This document shows, piece by piece, positions 22,744 to 36,844 of a DNA stretch of 64,000 nt (position 1 is the stretch's first letter; the number at the start of each line of letters is the position of its first letter). Below the pieces are notes generated by a model. That model was not told the DNA's origin, ran no database searches, and saw only the letters and a program-made list of their open reading frames with translations. The translations under genes were made by a program, and so were the position numbers. The stretch comes from Pseudisothecium myosuroides (taxonomy: Eukaryota > Streptophyta > Bryopsida > Hypnales > Lembophyllaceae). Location of the stretch: NCBI GenBank assembly GCA_951799445.1, contig OX637295.1, positions 25,978,001 to 26,042,000 of the forward strand. Direction: 5' to 3'.

Positions 22744-23776
22744 TCCAAACCCTGGAAGTCTAATCCTCACAGCGAATCCCACATCAACACATCCCCCCGC
22801 TAAGGCAAGTCAACTGCAGAGCTGGCATTCGCGACTTTCCGAAGATTCCAGATTCAGATGCAGATGGGACCCACCCCAGGCAGCCGGGGTAACGTACCGC
22901 GGAATCTTGTCCTTGCTCGTACCAAACTTTCGCATAATTGATCGTAAGGTCACGCTTCCCCGAGGGATGTGCATTGGACGTCTGGGAGTACTTTCGACCT
23001 TTCTGGCCAAGAGTATTTGGAGGTTTTCTTTCCGGAGAATTGAAGTTCATCAATGCCACCGACGAAGAGATGGAATCCAGTTTCAGTGAAGCATTTAATT
23101 TTGGCATAGTAGATTTCGAGCGACTGCAGTAAGCGCTTACGGGATCAGTATTTAAGCTGGTAACGCAGAGAGTTTCAGCGAGGTTTGCATGATTTACAAC
23201 GTACACTTGGTATGAGTTTATAGAATGATCTATGAGCGAGCTGGCCTCAGGGCTGTGTACGAATAAAGGTCGAGCGACCAAAAGCTGAGTGCAGTAGTGC
23301 ACTCGATGTTGGAAAGCGCATAATTGTAGCTACCGTAGCTGTACCGCGCGCCTTAGTTTGCGTGTGGCGAGAAATGAACTTGGAGGACGACGGCGACTGG
23401 CGCTACTGTCGATCTGCAATCATTCGCTGACAAGCTATGTCCAACACTGGCAGGACTGACTGGCCGGAGATGGTTACTGCGCGAGAGAACTTGAGAAATA
23501 CGTAATCTGCAAGGGGAGTAGGCATAGGGAGGGAAGGAGTGAGAGAAAGCTTAATATGCAAGTGTGTGTATCCAAATCGATGTTAAATTGAAGAGGATTA
23601 TGTAGCCCAAGGTGATTTTTAGCGATGGCGAGGGAATGTACTTGGTTGCCTCAATTTGTGTTGAGGAAAGACGGCACTGCCGTACGTTTCTGTTTTGTGC
23701 AGAGGTGCCATAGCTAGAAGCAATCGTTGTATGAGAGCTGCTGTTTCTGAAGATTCTTGGTCGAGGATCTTTCGTT

Positions 23777-26700
23777 ATGGTGAAGTTTGCGAAGCAGCTG
23801 GAAGTGTCACTGGTACCGGAATGGAAGGACGCGTACTGCAATTACAAAGCTCTGAAGAGAGATACCAAGAAGGTCAAGGAAGACCGGGTGCGAAGAGAGC
23901 AAGACGGGAGCGCGGCGTCCCTGTCTCGAACCGGGACACTTTCCCGAACGATGACGCGAACGATGACACACATTACCACGTTTAAGCACAATGTCGGAAA
24001 CCAATTGAAAAAACCAGGTGCTAGCGGCAGGATGTCGCTCAGCCGTGCTCGAAGTGGAGTGGAGGCTTTGCGACCTGACGATTTTCTTGTGGTACGATGA
24101 CCTTGTCTCATTCCATGCTTTGATTTGAATTATGCACGCAGTCAAATTTCATTAGGTTTCTTGTTGCAACAAAATCTTGACATATATTGTAAGATTCGGA
24201 CGGAGGGAAACGAATTTTACAGCATTGACGGCAAAAGTTCCTTTAGGTCAGATACTCTGCATTTCTTATTGTCGCCATTTCTTGATAGATTTTTTGTACA
24301 ATTTGTCTTGTCGCAAGATTGAAGAGTAAAGGTATGTCTGGCAAGTTTTGGCACCAAAACGGAGCTGCGCTCCGTCAGCGGGGCTTGTCGTAGAGGTCTT
24401 TGACAGTTGTAGAAGTTGAAGAAACTAATGCGGGGAGGTTTTGATCTCGACAGGTACACAGAATGGAAGTAGATTGCCACGGAGACCCCCAGTTTGAACA
24501 ATATGAGACGGAGCTGTTGGATCCCCTTCAACCGAACGAGGCAGACAGACAATTCTTCAAGCGATTGGATGCGCAGTTGAATAAGGTAAACCAGTTCTAT
24601 AGAATGAAAGAGGCTCAGTACGTTGCTCGTGCGAAGCGTCTGGAGCAGCAGCTGTTGACTCTGTTCCAGGTTCAGGCTGAACATGCACGCCAAAAGCAAA
24701 TGTTCGGGCCTAAAGTGAAGGATCACAACAGTGATGATGGCGACGAAGACGATGACAACGACGAGAACGATGATGATGATGATGATATAGGTGTGCTAGC
24801 ATCTACGGGCTCATTTTAATTCATTGCTCAATTGGTTCACTTGCATTGCTTTCAAGATTGATTTTGTTGTAGAAACTGTGTAGGTTGCTGACTTGAAATT
24901 TCAATGTAGGAGTACTCCTCTCGAGCAGCAGACGTCCAGCATTTGCCTCCGATCTCTTACTCCCGGTAGTCAATCGCTAATTTTATTAAGTCACAATCTA
25001 TTAGGTTTGTCGGCGTCATATCAGGGAAATGAGAGTCCACTACTCCACTCGATTGTAACCGTGAAATCCAGTGAGCACCTTTCTAGGGTAAACGAGGCTA
25101 AAGTCGAAGTTGAGGAGCCTGCAACTAGTGAAGATGACGATGAGAGGAAGTGTCCCACTTATGATAAGACGGTGTCGTTCGAAGATGAAGATGAAGGGGC
25201 GAAGGGGCAGGATGAATCTACTGTCACGAAGTCGAGTTCTCAGAAAAATTGCGCCTCTCAACTTCAGCTCCGCAGAGCTGGCTCTCACAACCATGTTGAA
25301 ACCGGTGGTGAGAGTCCATTTCACTTTGTGCTAAACGAGGGCGATATTCGTTCTCGATTGCAGCAAGACGTAACGGTGACTGTCGATAAGGAGGTGGAAG
25401 ATGAAGATGAGGTGGAGGTTCAGCTTTCCAAGCTCAAAAACATCTTTAAGGAGCCGAGGACCGTCATTCAGGATATGATTGACATGAGCCTCCAAAAAAA
25501 GAAGCTTGTAACCTCTGAGAAAATGCTTCGAAAAGCGTTCATTGAGTTTTACCGGGGTCTTAATTTGCTCAAAAGCTACAGGTATGGTCGCATTAGGGTT
25601 CGTGGATCACTCGGCTTAAGTTGATGCTACAACCTCGCCTCTGACCTTCAGTTCTGGCAAAACTCAATGAGATAACTCTTTACACGTCTACAATTTTTTG
25701 CCTTCAAGAGCACTGAGTGATCACTAAAGTTTTTCATATTTATCCCATTCATGTGTGCAGCTCCTTGAATATGGTGGCCTTCGCCAAAATCATGAAAAAG
25801 TATGATAAGGCAGTGAAATTAAGACTAGGCCCTGTGTACCTCAAAGATGTTGAGCGCTCCTACTTTGCAACTTCGAACAAGGTGATTATTACTTCCCCTT
25901 TTTGTACAATTTCTCGATCTCGTTTACCAGGTTGAGTTGCAGTTTCCTCATATTCCTCTGATTATTATTATAACTTGGTCTCACCAAATATTAAAAGGCA
26001 GTGACTTCCTTGGCTCGGCAACATGCTCTTCATCAAGTCCGTGGTAACACAAGTGATGATTTAAGAAGAGGTTTCAGCTTCACTTAGAACTATCTCGCTG
26101 AATTGCAGATAAGCACGCTAATGGTCAGAGTCGAGGATATATTCACAAAGAACTTTTCGTCACATGATCGACGGAAAGCTATGGCCAAGTTGAGGCCCCA
26201 GCGGCAGCATTCTGGGCACATGACAACATTCTTTTGCGGTACGGTATATGGTTCAGTGTAAATTTATGAGGTTTTGTAGACTCGGTAGCCAGCAACATGA
26301 AGCTCCTGCGTGAGTAGTGAGGAAAGCCCTGCTTAAATGAAATCTATCTCGAGTATTTTAGGTTGTGATTCATCAGTTAAGTTTGTATAATGCTGCAGGT
26401 ATATTTTCTGGTGTATCCATGTTATTACTGGCGATCTTTATAGTGATGCTGCGCGTTTCCCCGGCAGTCAGATCTCGGGGAGACGTCAGATACATGAACA
26501 CAGTGTTTTATGTTTTCAGGTAAAGTTTCTTGCCACATAATCTTAATGCAGGAGAGTTTTGCCGTCGTGGCATGTTTCAATTGGTTAAGGAGAGGCAGAT
26601 TTAAGACATAATGCTCCCTGCTTGCTTGTGCAAATTTTCAACCGACTTGTGTATGAAGTAGAAATATCATTGGCCTTGCAGTGAGAAATCTGAGAGAAAT

Positions 26701-29023
26701 CTCTACTACTACCAACTAGTATTAACTTAGTGAGTGCGGATCCACCTAACTTAATCTCAATTTAGGAGAGTTTCGCTGTTGTGACATATTTTGATTGGTT
26801 AAGCAATCAAAGAAGTCAAATAGCTCAACTCTCCTACATTGAGATTATGTCTGGTAATTACAAAGTAGGCCAAGTCATAGAAATAATTGCAGGTCAGTAC
26901 CAATCTTGCCACCCACAGCTTGGTAGGTCCTAACTGCCAATTATTTTTGACAACTTGACCTGCTTTGCAATTACCTAGTCCATTCTTACGACTACCATAC
27001 ATGTCACCAGTATTTTGAATCTTGTCCTGAGTACCTCTTCATAAACATTTTTCGTTGGTGATCAGCTCTCTTGGCCTTGTGCTACTACACTTGTACTTGT
27101 ACGGATGGAATCTTTACGCTTGGCAGCAAACTCGCATCAACTATGCTTTTATATTTGAGCATCGGCCAGGCACGGAACTGAGGTACCGGCAGGTTTTTTG
27201 CCTGGCCAGCGGATTCACAACTTTGTTGCTGGTCACCATGAATGCTCATTTGTACATCAGTACCAACGAGGCTCCTCAGTTCCGTGCGTCTGAGTTCCTT
27301 CCACTGGCTTGTCTCTTGGTATGGCTTCTTCCTGGCAAACCAAAAGCATTATCTTATCACAATTGCCGTGTCTCGTTGTCTTTTTTAAAAGTTCGAACCT
27401 AGCACACGTTTTCCATTTCTCAGGATATTCACGTGAGCCCTACCAACCTTTTCTGGACTGTGCAACCTTCTCTGGACTGTGCAGGTTTTTCTAATTGCTC
27501 TTTTTGCACCAGTCAACCTACTATACAGATCTGCACGGGTGTTCTTCGTCCGATGCTTGAGACATCTCATTCTTGCTCCTTTCTATAAGGTGCATGTTGC
27601 TTTACTTCCAACTACACTTTCGATATTGTTTGCGCCAATCAAGTATGTTTGATTTTAGTTTACAGATGCTTGACTGGATCTGTCATTCGCGAAGAGATCA
27701 GATGTCAACTTGTTCCGAGGAGTTCCCGAGGTTCTTAAGTAATTTATCAACCAAATTTTATCCCTCAACTCATGCAACTTTTCATTAAATGTAACTTGAA
27801 TTCAATGTGTGCTTAACTGTGCCAGGTCGTGTTGGCCGATTTTTTCTTGGGAGACCAACTGACAAGCCAAGTACTTTTGTTTCGAAATATTGACTTCATG
27901 TTGTGTTACTACTCAAGTGGATCTTTCCTAGATCGAGTAAATGGTGGATGTCTCACCAAGAATCCCTTTAGAGAGTTGGTGTATTTCTTCTCCATGCTGC
28001 CGTACTGGTTCCGTTTCCTACAGGTGAGATATTAGACCTGATTCTATGTAACCCTAAACTTTTGCACTGAATAGCACTTGCATTACTCCTTGAAATGATT
28101 GTGTAGACTAGAAGAATCCGGCCCGATATTGGGACAATGGAAGCCATTAATTTGAAAATAGGGCTTAAATTGTTGATAAGTACATTGTCGTGTGCAGTGC
28201 TTGAGGAGGTATCGAGATGATCGCGACCAGGTTCAGCTTTGGAATGCTGGCAAGTACACCTCAGCATTATTAGCTATTTTGATCAAAACACGATACGCGC
28301 AAAGAGGAACCACAATCTGGCTAATTTTGTTCATTATCTTCTCAATTATTGCAATGCTTTATCAGCTCTACTGGGACCTTGTAATTGACTGGGGTCTGCT
28401 TCAACGCCATTCACAGAATCCGTGGCTTCGAGACCAGCTAATCTTGAAGAGGAAGTATCTCTACTTTATTTCTATGGTAGAGCATCACCACCGATGGATT
28501 GCATCTTGTTTTTCTTTATAGTGTGCAGAGTTTTCTTCCACCAGGCAAAGACTCTAGATTTGTCAGAAACTGAAAGAACGTGGAACATGTGCAGGCTGTG
28601 AATATAGTATTGAGAGTGGTATGGCTTTTATCAATACAAGGGTTCAACTTCATCCCTGGACTTAGTCGACCTGGTTGGGAATGTACTTGTGCTGCATTGG
28701 AGGTGATTCGGCGCGGCCATTGGAACTTTTACAGGTACGCTACACGTTCTAATTTGCCAATTGCCATTACCTCCTAAGACAAAATGATTTTCAGATACTC
28801 TGGTCACCAGTATGTGCACTGAATTCTGTGGAAGTGTAAGAACTGCACTCTGCTAATTATCTGGAAAACATGAATGACTTCAGCATTTAAATTGATAACA
28901 CTTCTGATTCCTGGTTGGTTGAGCAGATTGGAGAATGAGCACCTGAACAACGTTGGCAAATATAGGGCTGTCAAAAGTGTTCCTCTGCCCTTTGATGAGT
29001 CTGACCATGGTGCATTCCTCTGA
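23777..29023 (+). CDS. PHO1: PHO1-type phosphate exporter (SPX + EXS), 12 inferred exons
   Basis: Homologue of plant PHO1, which exports phosphate and binds inositol pyrophosphates through its SPX domain. Exons inferred from GT-AG sites and phase: 23777-24091, 24454-about 24790, about 24910-25581, 25761-25881, 26109-26238, 26399-26519, 27066-27318, 27485-27589, 27826-28023, 28198-28476, 28595-28734, 28927-29023. SPX parts: MVKFAKQLE...[29 protein letters not shown], and [28 protein letters not shown]. Membrane segments lie in exons 6-8. The EXS domain starts near [14 protein letters not shown] and ends [22 protein letters not shown]. An acidic Asp/Glu/Asn-rich linker follows exon 2. The exon 2/3 junction is uncertain: the best acceptor (after 24909) is out of phase with the donor at 24791, while the donor at 24793 with acceptors at 24925-24931 keeps the frame. 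About 900 residues, longer than typical PHO1 because of the linker. Apart from that junction no disabling change is seen. Confidence 0.9.
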
Positions 29024-30966
29024 TGGTAATGCTATGTCCTCCAACAATCCAAGCATCCGTTGGCTCTGCACTAGCAACAGCCCACAAGCATTACTGTTTA
29101 CTTCAACTGGCGATCAAACTTGGCCATGCACTGTGTAGCCCCAAACAATTTGACAATCTTGCTCTTGATGCGTCGGCTACATCACATGCTTTTTTCTGCC
29201 GGTGTCCAATGTCTTGCTCGTGCAGTTGATCACCACTTCAGTGTTCATTGAGGGTCTGGAACTGCTAGCTCTGGGGCCGAATTTCAAGAATCTGCTATCT
29301 TCAAAGAATGGTCATGCAATTCGGGCAGCAGAAATTGCGAAGGCATGAAACCTGGACCATTGATGGTAAACAGCGATCTGAAAGCGGGTGAACATTGCAA
29401 GACGGGAGAATTTTTTCAAGCGTGCTTTATTCTGCAGTACGCTACAGTTACCGAATTATGCAAATTAAGGTAAAACACTCCAGTTTCAAATTCGAGCTGT
29501 ACATATTTAAAGTCCTAAGTCCTAATTGTCTCGGGCCTCAAGGCTCCCGCTGGTTCGGTAAACTGATAGTTTTACAAATCTGCCTGCATTAGTTGAAGGC
29601 TTGAATTGTATTGAAGTTGAGGTGGTCAATGAGACGTATAGAAGGTGAGATTAACCTTGGAAGGATGCCAGCCTATGACCAAGGTAGTCCCTCAATTATG
29701 ATCTGATTTTTTAAGTATTAGGTGCATTCTTCATTTTTACAATGATCTAGAAAGTCATCCATTGGAGAGTTTTTGGTGTAGGGTTAAGAGTTTGCACCTA
29801 AAAAGTGTAGCTTAACCTAAAGACCTTACAGGGCTACATTTCAATATTCCATAACTCACTTTTTCCTTGAAAGAATGGGCCCATGACCGAATTTTCAAAT
29901 TTCAAACTTCAAACTTTAAAGTTATTCTACATATTCCCATTTTGCAACTATATAGAAATTACAATTTAGAATAAAAGGTTCTCCATCTAGAGCATGAATG
30001 TAATCTAAACCCTTTAAGGACTGGTTGTAGGGTCATGTAGTCAAACAACATTTCTAAGCAAAATTTGAAAGTTTCAATTTGAATTGTAACCTTTAAAATT
30101 ACAGTAGAAATATCTATTAAGTACTACAAATATAAATAAGGAAGGTATGAGATTTAAAACTTCATGCTAAATTATGCATGGAGCATGCAATTGGTGGAAA
30201 CTTCCACATTGAACAACACATGAAATTCACTAGATACTTTACAGACATCTTCTAATAATTCATTAAATTTTACAATTTCTTCAATTTAGGGATTATGGCA
30301 TTTTCCAAGTTTTGAGTTTAGGATTGTAGGATCAATTCTAGTAACTCATTGGTTTCAAGTCCAATAATTGACTTTAAGTTTTTGGTTTTACTTCTTGAAG
30401 GATGCAACCCCACCTTCCTCCCCCCAACCAAGGTAGTCACCAAAATGCTCTTATTATTGGATCAATAGGTACATTCTCTATTTCTACAATGAACAATGGA
30501 ATCATCCATTATAGACTTTTGGTCCTCAACATCCTTCAAGGGTTTAATACATGCAATGACCTTTAAAGATTAATTATCTAACGCAATTTAAATGTAGGTA
30601 TCACCAACTTTGGCAATATTGTTCATCAACATATAATGAACCTACATTTGTTATGGACAAGATAGTTGAAGACTTGAACATAGCATACTTCATTTATTGG
30701 AAAATAAACAAAATTCATTGTATGAAAGACATATTCATATCAACTCTAAATGTAGGAAACAATACCCTTTCCCATCCACAAAGTTGTCTAAAAATTTTAA
30801 TACAAAAGATTATGAATTTCCTAAAATATAGTACACATCCATTTCCCAACATCCAACATTGTAGTATTCTTCAAGAATGTCACAAAACTCACATTCTCAT
30901 CACCTCCACTTTCATTCTTGGACAATATGTCACACCAACTCAATTTAAACATTGTAGTGAGGTGAC
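29024..30966. other. Intergenic region 3' of PHO1
   Basis: It holds the presumed PHO1 3' UTR and then AT-rich sequence up to a TTAA-type MITE. The next gene (plastid S1) is convergent. No other gene is supported. Confidence 0.5.
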
Positions 30967-31196
30967 TTAATCCAGTAAGGACGCCGCGGACCATAAGTGT
31001 CCGATGAATGACAAGGGATTCTCCAATGTAGGACAGAACTACAACTATTCATCCTTGGAGTTTTTTGTGGAAAGTGGAGAACATCTACAGTAGCTTGACT
31101 TCCAATGAGTACTTTTGAATTTTTTTATTCCAATGACTCTCACGGTTATACAATGCATGATTTCCAGGGTCACCCCCCGCGTCCTTTCAGGGTTAA
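30967..31196. mobile_element. TTAA-flanked 230-bp MITE, reference copy
   Basis: It starts TTAATCCAGTAAGGACGCCG and ends CGCGTCCTTTCAGGGTTAA, an imperfect terminal inverted repeat with TTAA at both ends. The interior carries GATGAATGACAAGG and GACTTCCAATGAGTA, shared with copies at 13031, 18999 (inverted), 37589 and 48775. No coding capacity. Confidence 0.7.
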
Positions 31197-31777
31197 CTTG
31201 AAAGGATGAGAGCTATCACCAAGGTACTTTGCCAAAAATGACAAAATTCTAGACCAATAGGTGCATTCTTCATTTCTATAATAATCTTCGGAAGTTATCC
31301 ATCATCACCTTTTGACCTTGGCCTCAGCGTTCTTCCAGGGTTAAAAGTTTTCCTCGGCAGAAATGTTTGTAATGCCAATTACTGATACACGACCAGGTTC
31401 TCATGTAGCTCGTTACCGTAGCCTAGCATTACCCATTCTGCTGCACCGCGATACATACTAAACTTCCTTAGAGTGGGCTGAGGCTACATTGTTTATGCAA
31501 AAAGAAAAAATGTTAAAGAAAACAGGCAAAAATTAATCACATATTCATTCTTGTTTGAGCTTCAGCAGGCTTAGAAAATACGCGATAACTGAAACTTCCA
31601 GACGTTGATCTTACTTCAAACCTGCCTTTACGGAACTTCATTCTGTAGACAAGATAAAAAAAGAATTTTGTTGATTACACACTACTTGATTCAGGGTTTC
31701 GGCACAAAGAAGCGACGACAATAAGTTTACAAGAAGCAAGACTCCTAAAGAGACATTCTACAAGGGAGTCTGCTCCA

Positions 31778-34700
31778 TCAGAGAGCTGGGACCTCATCCA
31801 AGTCCAAGTTCAATTCATCTAAGCCCAAAGAGTCATCAGCTGTGGAGACATCATTCCCAACACCAAACCCAACCTGATGCACAGCAGATGTACTTTCGTA
31901 AGCATTAATTGTACTCACAAGAACAAAATTTTGGTCAACTCAAATGCCATCTTGATCTAGACTAGAACAAAAATGAGTAACATCAACAAAATACTTAAGG
32001 AAGTGCGAAGCACCAATGAATCAAACGTTCCAGCACATGAGGGCAAGATGAAGGGCATCTACATGAAAGAACCATGCACATGTAATCTCATACCTCTTGC
32101 TGCAGCCGCAACTCTTCTGCCCTAGCAGCAGCTTCGGCTTGGGCAACCCTTTGCCTGAATGTCCTGGCCATCTCATCCGCCTGCGAGGCAAAGATTGAAG
32201 AGTTCAGAATAAGAGAATCCGAAATAATCAGTAAACAGCAATACCGAAGCAACTCAAAGTCTTGGCATGAGGCACGTCCCAAGTGGTCAAAAGTTGCAGC
32301 GTATAAATCTTTCAGAGTTGAAATGAATCGTTTAAGAAGTAGCAAGAAAGGTAACAAAATGTACCAATTAAAAGAAGAAAGCATACCCTAAATTATTGAG
32401 TAATAGAGACAAGTATTGGAGGTTATCATATTCCAATATTAGATTCCAAAGTGGCCTTTTCATTTACAGTCAACTTGGGGGTTAAGACCGTGTTGGGGTG
32501 CATAAAGCAATTATAAAGAAATCACGAGAGGTTGCTGTTGAGGAAAGTAGATGACCTTTTCATAAACCAATTGCGGGTTACGCAACATGTCACCAGGTGT
32601 TGGTTCAAGCTTCTTGGTGGACAAACTGATACGCCCTCTGTCCTTATCCTGACTCAAGATCATGACCTGAATACACCCAACCAGAAAAAAATCAGACCAT
32701 CCCCTTAGTTACATCCTTGCCAATGACATGTGCATGCCTTCCAACACATCCCTCCACAAAAACTAGGGTTGTCTACAGCCACTTCTGGTGGTCTACAATC
32801 TCAAAATTTGAAATTGCAAGAGAAATAATACACATTGGTACAAAATTGATCTTAACAGACGTGACTCTTGTATCCAAAGTGGTCCCTCCAAAGGCCTATA
32901 ATGATCTCCCAAAAACCGTACTCCTACATATGCTAGAATGCTAAAAGTGACACAGAATGTAAACTAAAAGAATAGCAAGATGATGGGAAAAAGACAAACA
33001 CCTTTAATTTATCTCCGGGCGATAGAACAGTCTCCACAGTGGTGAGGCGGTCGTGACTAATTTGGCTGATGTGCAGGAGACCGCTGACTCCTCCAATATC
33101 AATGAAAGCACCATATGGCTTTACGGTTTGCACTGTTCCTACCACAACCGAGCCAATGCCGAAAAGAGACTGGTTCTCAGCAAGGGCTTTCCTGTTGCTA
33201 AGCACAAGACGTGTGCGCTCCTCATCCACCTCTAGAAACTTCAGCGGAATCTCCTTCTTCACAAATTCCTCAGGGGTTTGTCTCTGAACGAAAAGAAAAA
33301 ACAAGCAGGACAAAAAATTCATCAAAAGAAACATAAAAACTCTGAAATTTCTGTTTCTATTCTGAGTAGGCTTACTAATGTGAACCCCACGCCTTACTAT
33401 GCAACACTAGTATGTGCTCAATGACTTGCATCAGATGTCAAATTCCTTTCCTTTCTATAAATTTCTCAAATTTCTCTACGTGGGGTCAGCAGCTAGGGCA
33501 AGGTGCATCATGGAACACGGATCCACAACTCGTGCTACCACCCTCATCACACGTGCTTATTCACATGAAGCAACTTACCCTAGTTACTTGCCTTACACAT
33601 TACCCAAAAAAATTGAGCAGATGATGGCAGTGGATATAGCAGGATTCCGAATGCAAGTAGGGAAGACTTACAGCTGTAATCTGAGAGAAGGGAACAAACC
33701 CGCTTAGACCCTCTACGTTTACCACCAATCCTCCCCTGTTGGCTGATACGACCTGCGGTCAAATGAACAGTGATTTAATATCTTGATTAGAAAATCAGCA
33801 TACTAGACTACACATGAAACATGAATATACAAATCCGTTGCAGGTGCTGGTTCATTCACATAACATCCTTTAGCTATTCTAAGCATGTACCTTCACTTTG
33901 AAAATTAGAATCAACATTGCATTCTAACACGACTGGCCCAAGATTACTTAACGTTCTGAACATAAAAAATTTTAAGCATCTTATATAAATTCTATTGGCT
34001 CTCAATGGTAAAATAGTAAGTTTCCATGCAATAGTTTAATATAAACAGAACCAGAATGATGGACTAAAATTCTTAAATGCAGCAGTAGGCCTCTAAGAAT
34101 GCAGAAATCTAATTGACTTCACGAGCTTTCATTCTTCATGTGTGCCACTGAGAACGACACTAAGGATAACTTTAAGGACAGAAATTAGGCAATGAAGAAC
34201 TTGAGCAAACTTAGATACATACATATAATTCGTGAAGTAGCAAAAGAGAAAGGAAAAAAAATGTTTCACCACTTCAAATCCGGATGCCCTTGCTTAGGAT
34301 TTCTACCCGAGAAAGACAAAGAGGAGACTAGTCGCTACAGGATCCAGGGTTCAGCATCATAAAATGACCAATTCAACTCATCATACCGTGAAAAATGTAA
34401 ATTCAGATGGAGTGATTTGTTATATCACTAAAATCAGAGAAGAACGTTGCGTGCGTCGGTCCAAAAAAAAACTGGACAGAAGAAAGTCCTCGTATGACTT
34501 ACTTCAAAGTGCTTTATAGAAACACATGAGGCTTACCGTTCCCCGGACGACGACATCATCCGCCAGCATTTGCGCACAGCGTTCCCAGCAGAGGTCATAC
34601 TGAATCTTGCGCAAGCTCAAGATCATGCGTCCATTGTCGTCGTCGTCCCGAATGATGGCGAACTCCTCTTCGAAGCCTGGGACCAGACCCACTTCCTCCA

Positions 34701-36008
34701 CGCTCTTGAGCTTGTGGATGCACGCCTCCTGCATGGGAAGGTACGCAGGGGCCTTGGCGCCGATGTCGATGAGCGCTCCATTATAGTCCGACTTGAACAC
34801 CACCCCCCGCACCTGCACACACAGGAACATCCCTATCAACACATTTGAAGGGGTCTCTCGAACCATCTCCAGTTTAAAATGCAATACAAGTGCCATCCAA
34901 ACACGTAACTTGAAAAAGATGAATCACTTCTAGATCCTACAGCTTAGAGATACTCCCAACATATGATCCATTGTAGATGCAATGCTTGTGCATCACGAGT
35001 AGTCAAGGCATTGAAAATCTCCAATTTACAAAGAAATGTACGTGCCATCCAAACACGTAATTTGAAAGAGATACATCACGATTCTATTACAGCTTAAAGA
35101 TACTCCCATCACATGATACATTGTAGATGCAATATTCGTGGTTCAAAAGTAGTCAACGCATTGAAAATAGACCATTGATAAGTGCCTCATCCAAACACGT
35201 CACCAGTAAGACATGAAACACTTCTAGGTTTGATCACGGTTGAAAATGATTTCATGAGATACACAAATCATCGTTACAGGACTCATTATTAGAACCCTAC
35301 TACTGTACTGTCAAAATCCAACTTCATCGTCACAAGACTCATCATTGGAACCCTACTTCTATCAAAATTCAAAATTCATAGCTTATTCGAACGATATCCA
35401 AAACATAGTATACCCTAATGCGTTAGAATCCTTTTAAAAATGGAGACAAGATCCAATCTCAAAAGAGCTCGAAATGAAACCGCTCAAAAAAGAGAAACAG
35501 GAGTGAATTACCCACCTTACTCTTCAAAAGGGTGCAATGCTAATGGTTCGAAGATAAGGGTAATTTAGCCTCGTCACTGAAACCCTACTTCAAGAATTCA
35601 TAACTTACACATACAGTACCCAAATCGCACACATTTTAGTGCGTTAGAATCCCCAAGACAAAGACCCAAATTCCACTCCATTGTAGTAATGGGTGCCCCA
35701 ATTGTTGAGCCCACTCTTACCAAGTCTCCGACTTCGAAGCTGAAGTCATACTTGGACAGCGCGTCTGCGAATTCGTCGTGCGAGAACGAGACTCCAGCCA
35801 AGGGGCTCTCCTGCGCGGCCTCCCATCGCTTCTCCGCCTCCGCCAGCAAGCTCTCCCGCCCCTTGGGAATCGTCAATGGCGCCTTGCAAGTCACTCGGGC
35901 GCCATTCGAAGCGCCCTTAACCCCCAATTGCTGGCCCAGCACACCAAACCCACCCTGGATCCCAAACAACGCAACAGAAGTCTGCGCCGCCGCAGCAAGG
36001 GCTGCCAT
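31778..36008 (-). CDS. rps1: Plastid 30S ribosomal protein S1, nuclear gene, 7 exons
   Basis: Nuclear gene for the plastid S1 protein, which holds mRNA on the 30S subunit. Exons on the minus strand: 35721-36008, 34537-34812, 33672-33752, 33002-33283, 32556-32666, 32094-32180 and 31778-31873. All are in phase 0 with GT-AG introns, giving 406 residues, near the usual length. I chose the ATG at 36008 (MAALAAAAQ); one 12 bases upstream (36020) is possible. The first 50 or so residues look like a transit peptide. Three S1 domains follow: [40 protein letters not shown], and [20 protein letters not shown]. Then come [19 protein letters not shown], a helix with [13 protein letters not shown], and an acidic tail ending LDLDEVPAL. 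It looks intact and is convergent with PHO1. Confidence 0.93.
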
Positions 36009-36366
36009 CGCCACCCTCAATCACTGCAATTGCTGCAATTGGTGTGATGAGGGTCCAAAAACAGAGAGCCGGCAGGACTCGTTGCTGCAACACACACCGA
36101 AGGAAGCCTTGATACTAGAACTGAAGAGGATAAGGGACGTCTAGGTGGAGGTGGGTGATTGGTTGTGACCCCTTACAAGTCGAGTGTGTATGGATGTTAT
36201 TGTTTTTCGTTCGGCTTTATTCATTCGGTACATTCATCCGAGTTCAGTGGTTTGGAATCCGCAGGGGTTTCGTTTGAACTGGGCCCCTCGTTCCTGTGTG
36301 GATGTGTTTATCTGTGCGGCACATAGAAGGAGATGAACAAGATATTGGGAAACAAAAGGAAGTGGG

Positions 36367-36844
36367 TTAACCTCTAAATGCCTCAATCCTTTTTTGATTT
36401 TTTGCTCATTTTTGCTTATATCTTTGTATAGAAAAAACATTTACCGGAATTTCATGAATGTGGTTGTTAAGGAAGGTTGTCTCTCCTAGATTCAAGTATT
36501 ACATTGGATGAATGAGAAGTTGGTTGGACTACAATAGTTGTCAGGAAAGTACCCCGTACCCCCGTACTGCTTCAGTATTGTTGCAGTACTGTTTCAGTTG
36601 TTACGTAGTATAATACAAAAAACATACTATTGTAGTACTGCAAGCAATACTGCAACAATACACTTTTAGTTAGGGATCCTGACAAATATTGTTGCAACAC
36701 TACAATAGTATGTTTTTGGTATTATACCGCATAACGACTAAAACAGTACTACAGCGGAGGGCTTTTTTCCGATTTACAACTAGAGTGCCTTGAAGCGTTC
36801 CGTTCATCGTCCAAAATATGGACGTCGGAGCGCTTCAGGGTTAA
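36367..36844. mobile_element. TTAA-flanked element with internal long hairpin
   Basis: Opens TTAACCTCTAAATGCC and closes GCGCTTCAGGGTTAA, so it has TTAA ends with a weak CC(C/T)(T)-type terminus. It contains the 36585-36750 hairpin. The right end abuts or overlaps the next element (AAGGTAG family) at 36843. No coding capacity. Confidence 0.45.
36585..36750. repeat. Inverted repeat with about 75-bp arms
   Basis: The left arm begins AGTACTGTTTCAGTTGTTAC and the right arm ends in its approximate inverse (ACGACTAAAACAGTACT). The shared core AACATACTATTGTAGT is exact. The short central part contains GGGATCCTGAC. It would form a long imperfect RNA hairpin. Confidence 0.6.

Noticed and set aside
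22784..23302. 172-residue minus-strand frame upstream of PHO1
   Set aside because: It overlaps the GC-rich PHO1 promoter/leader region, overlaps other open frames on both strands, and shows no domain. It is likely a composition effect.
23807..24726. Minus-strand frames of 89-169 residues over the SPX exons
   Set aside because: Antisense shadows of PHO1 coding sequence.
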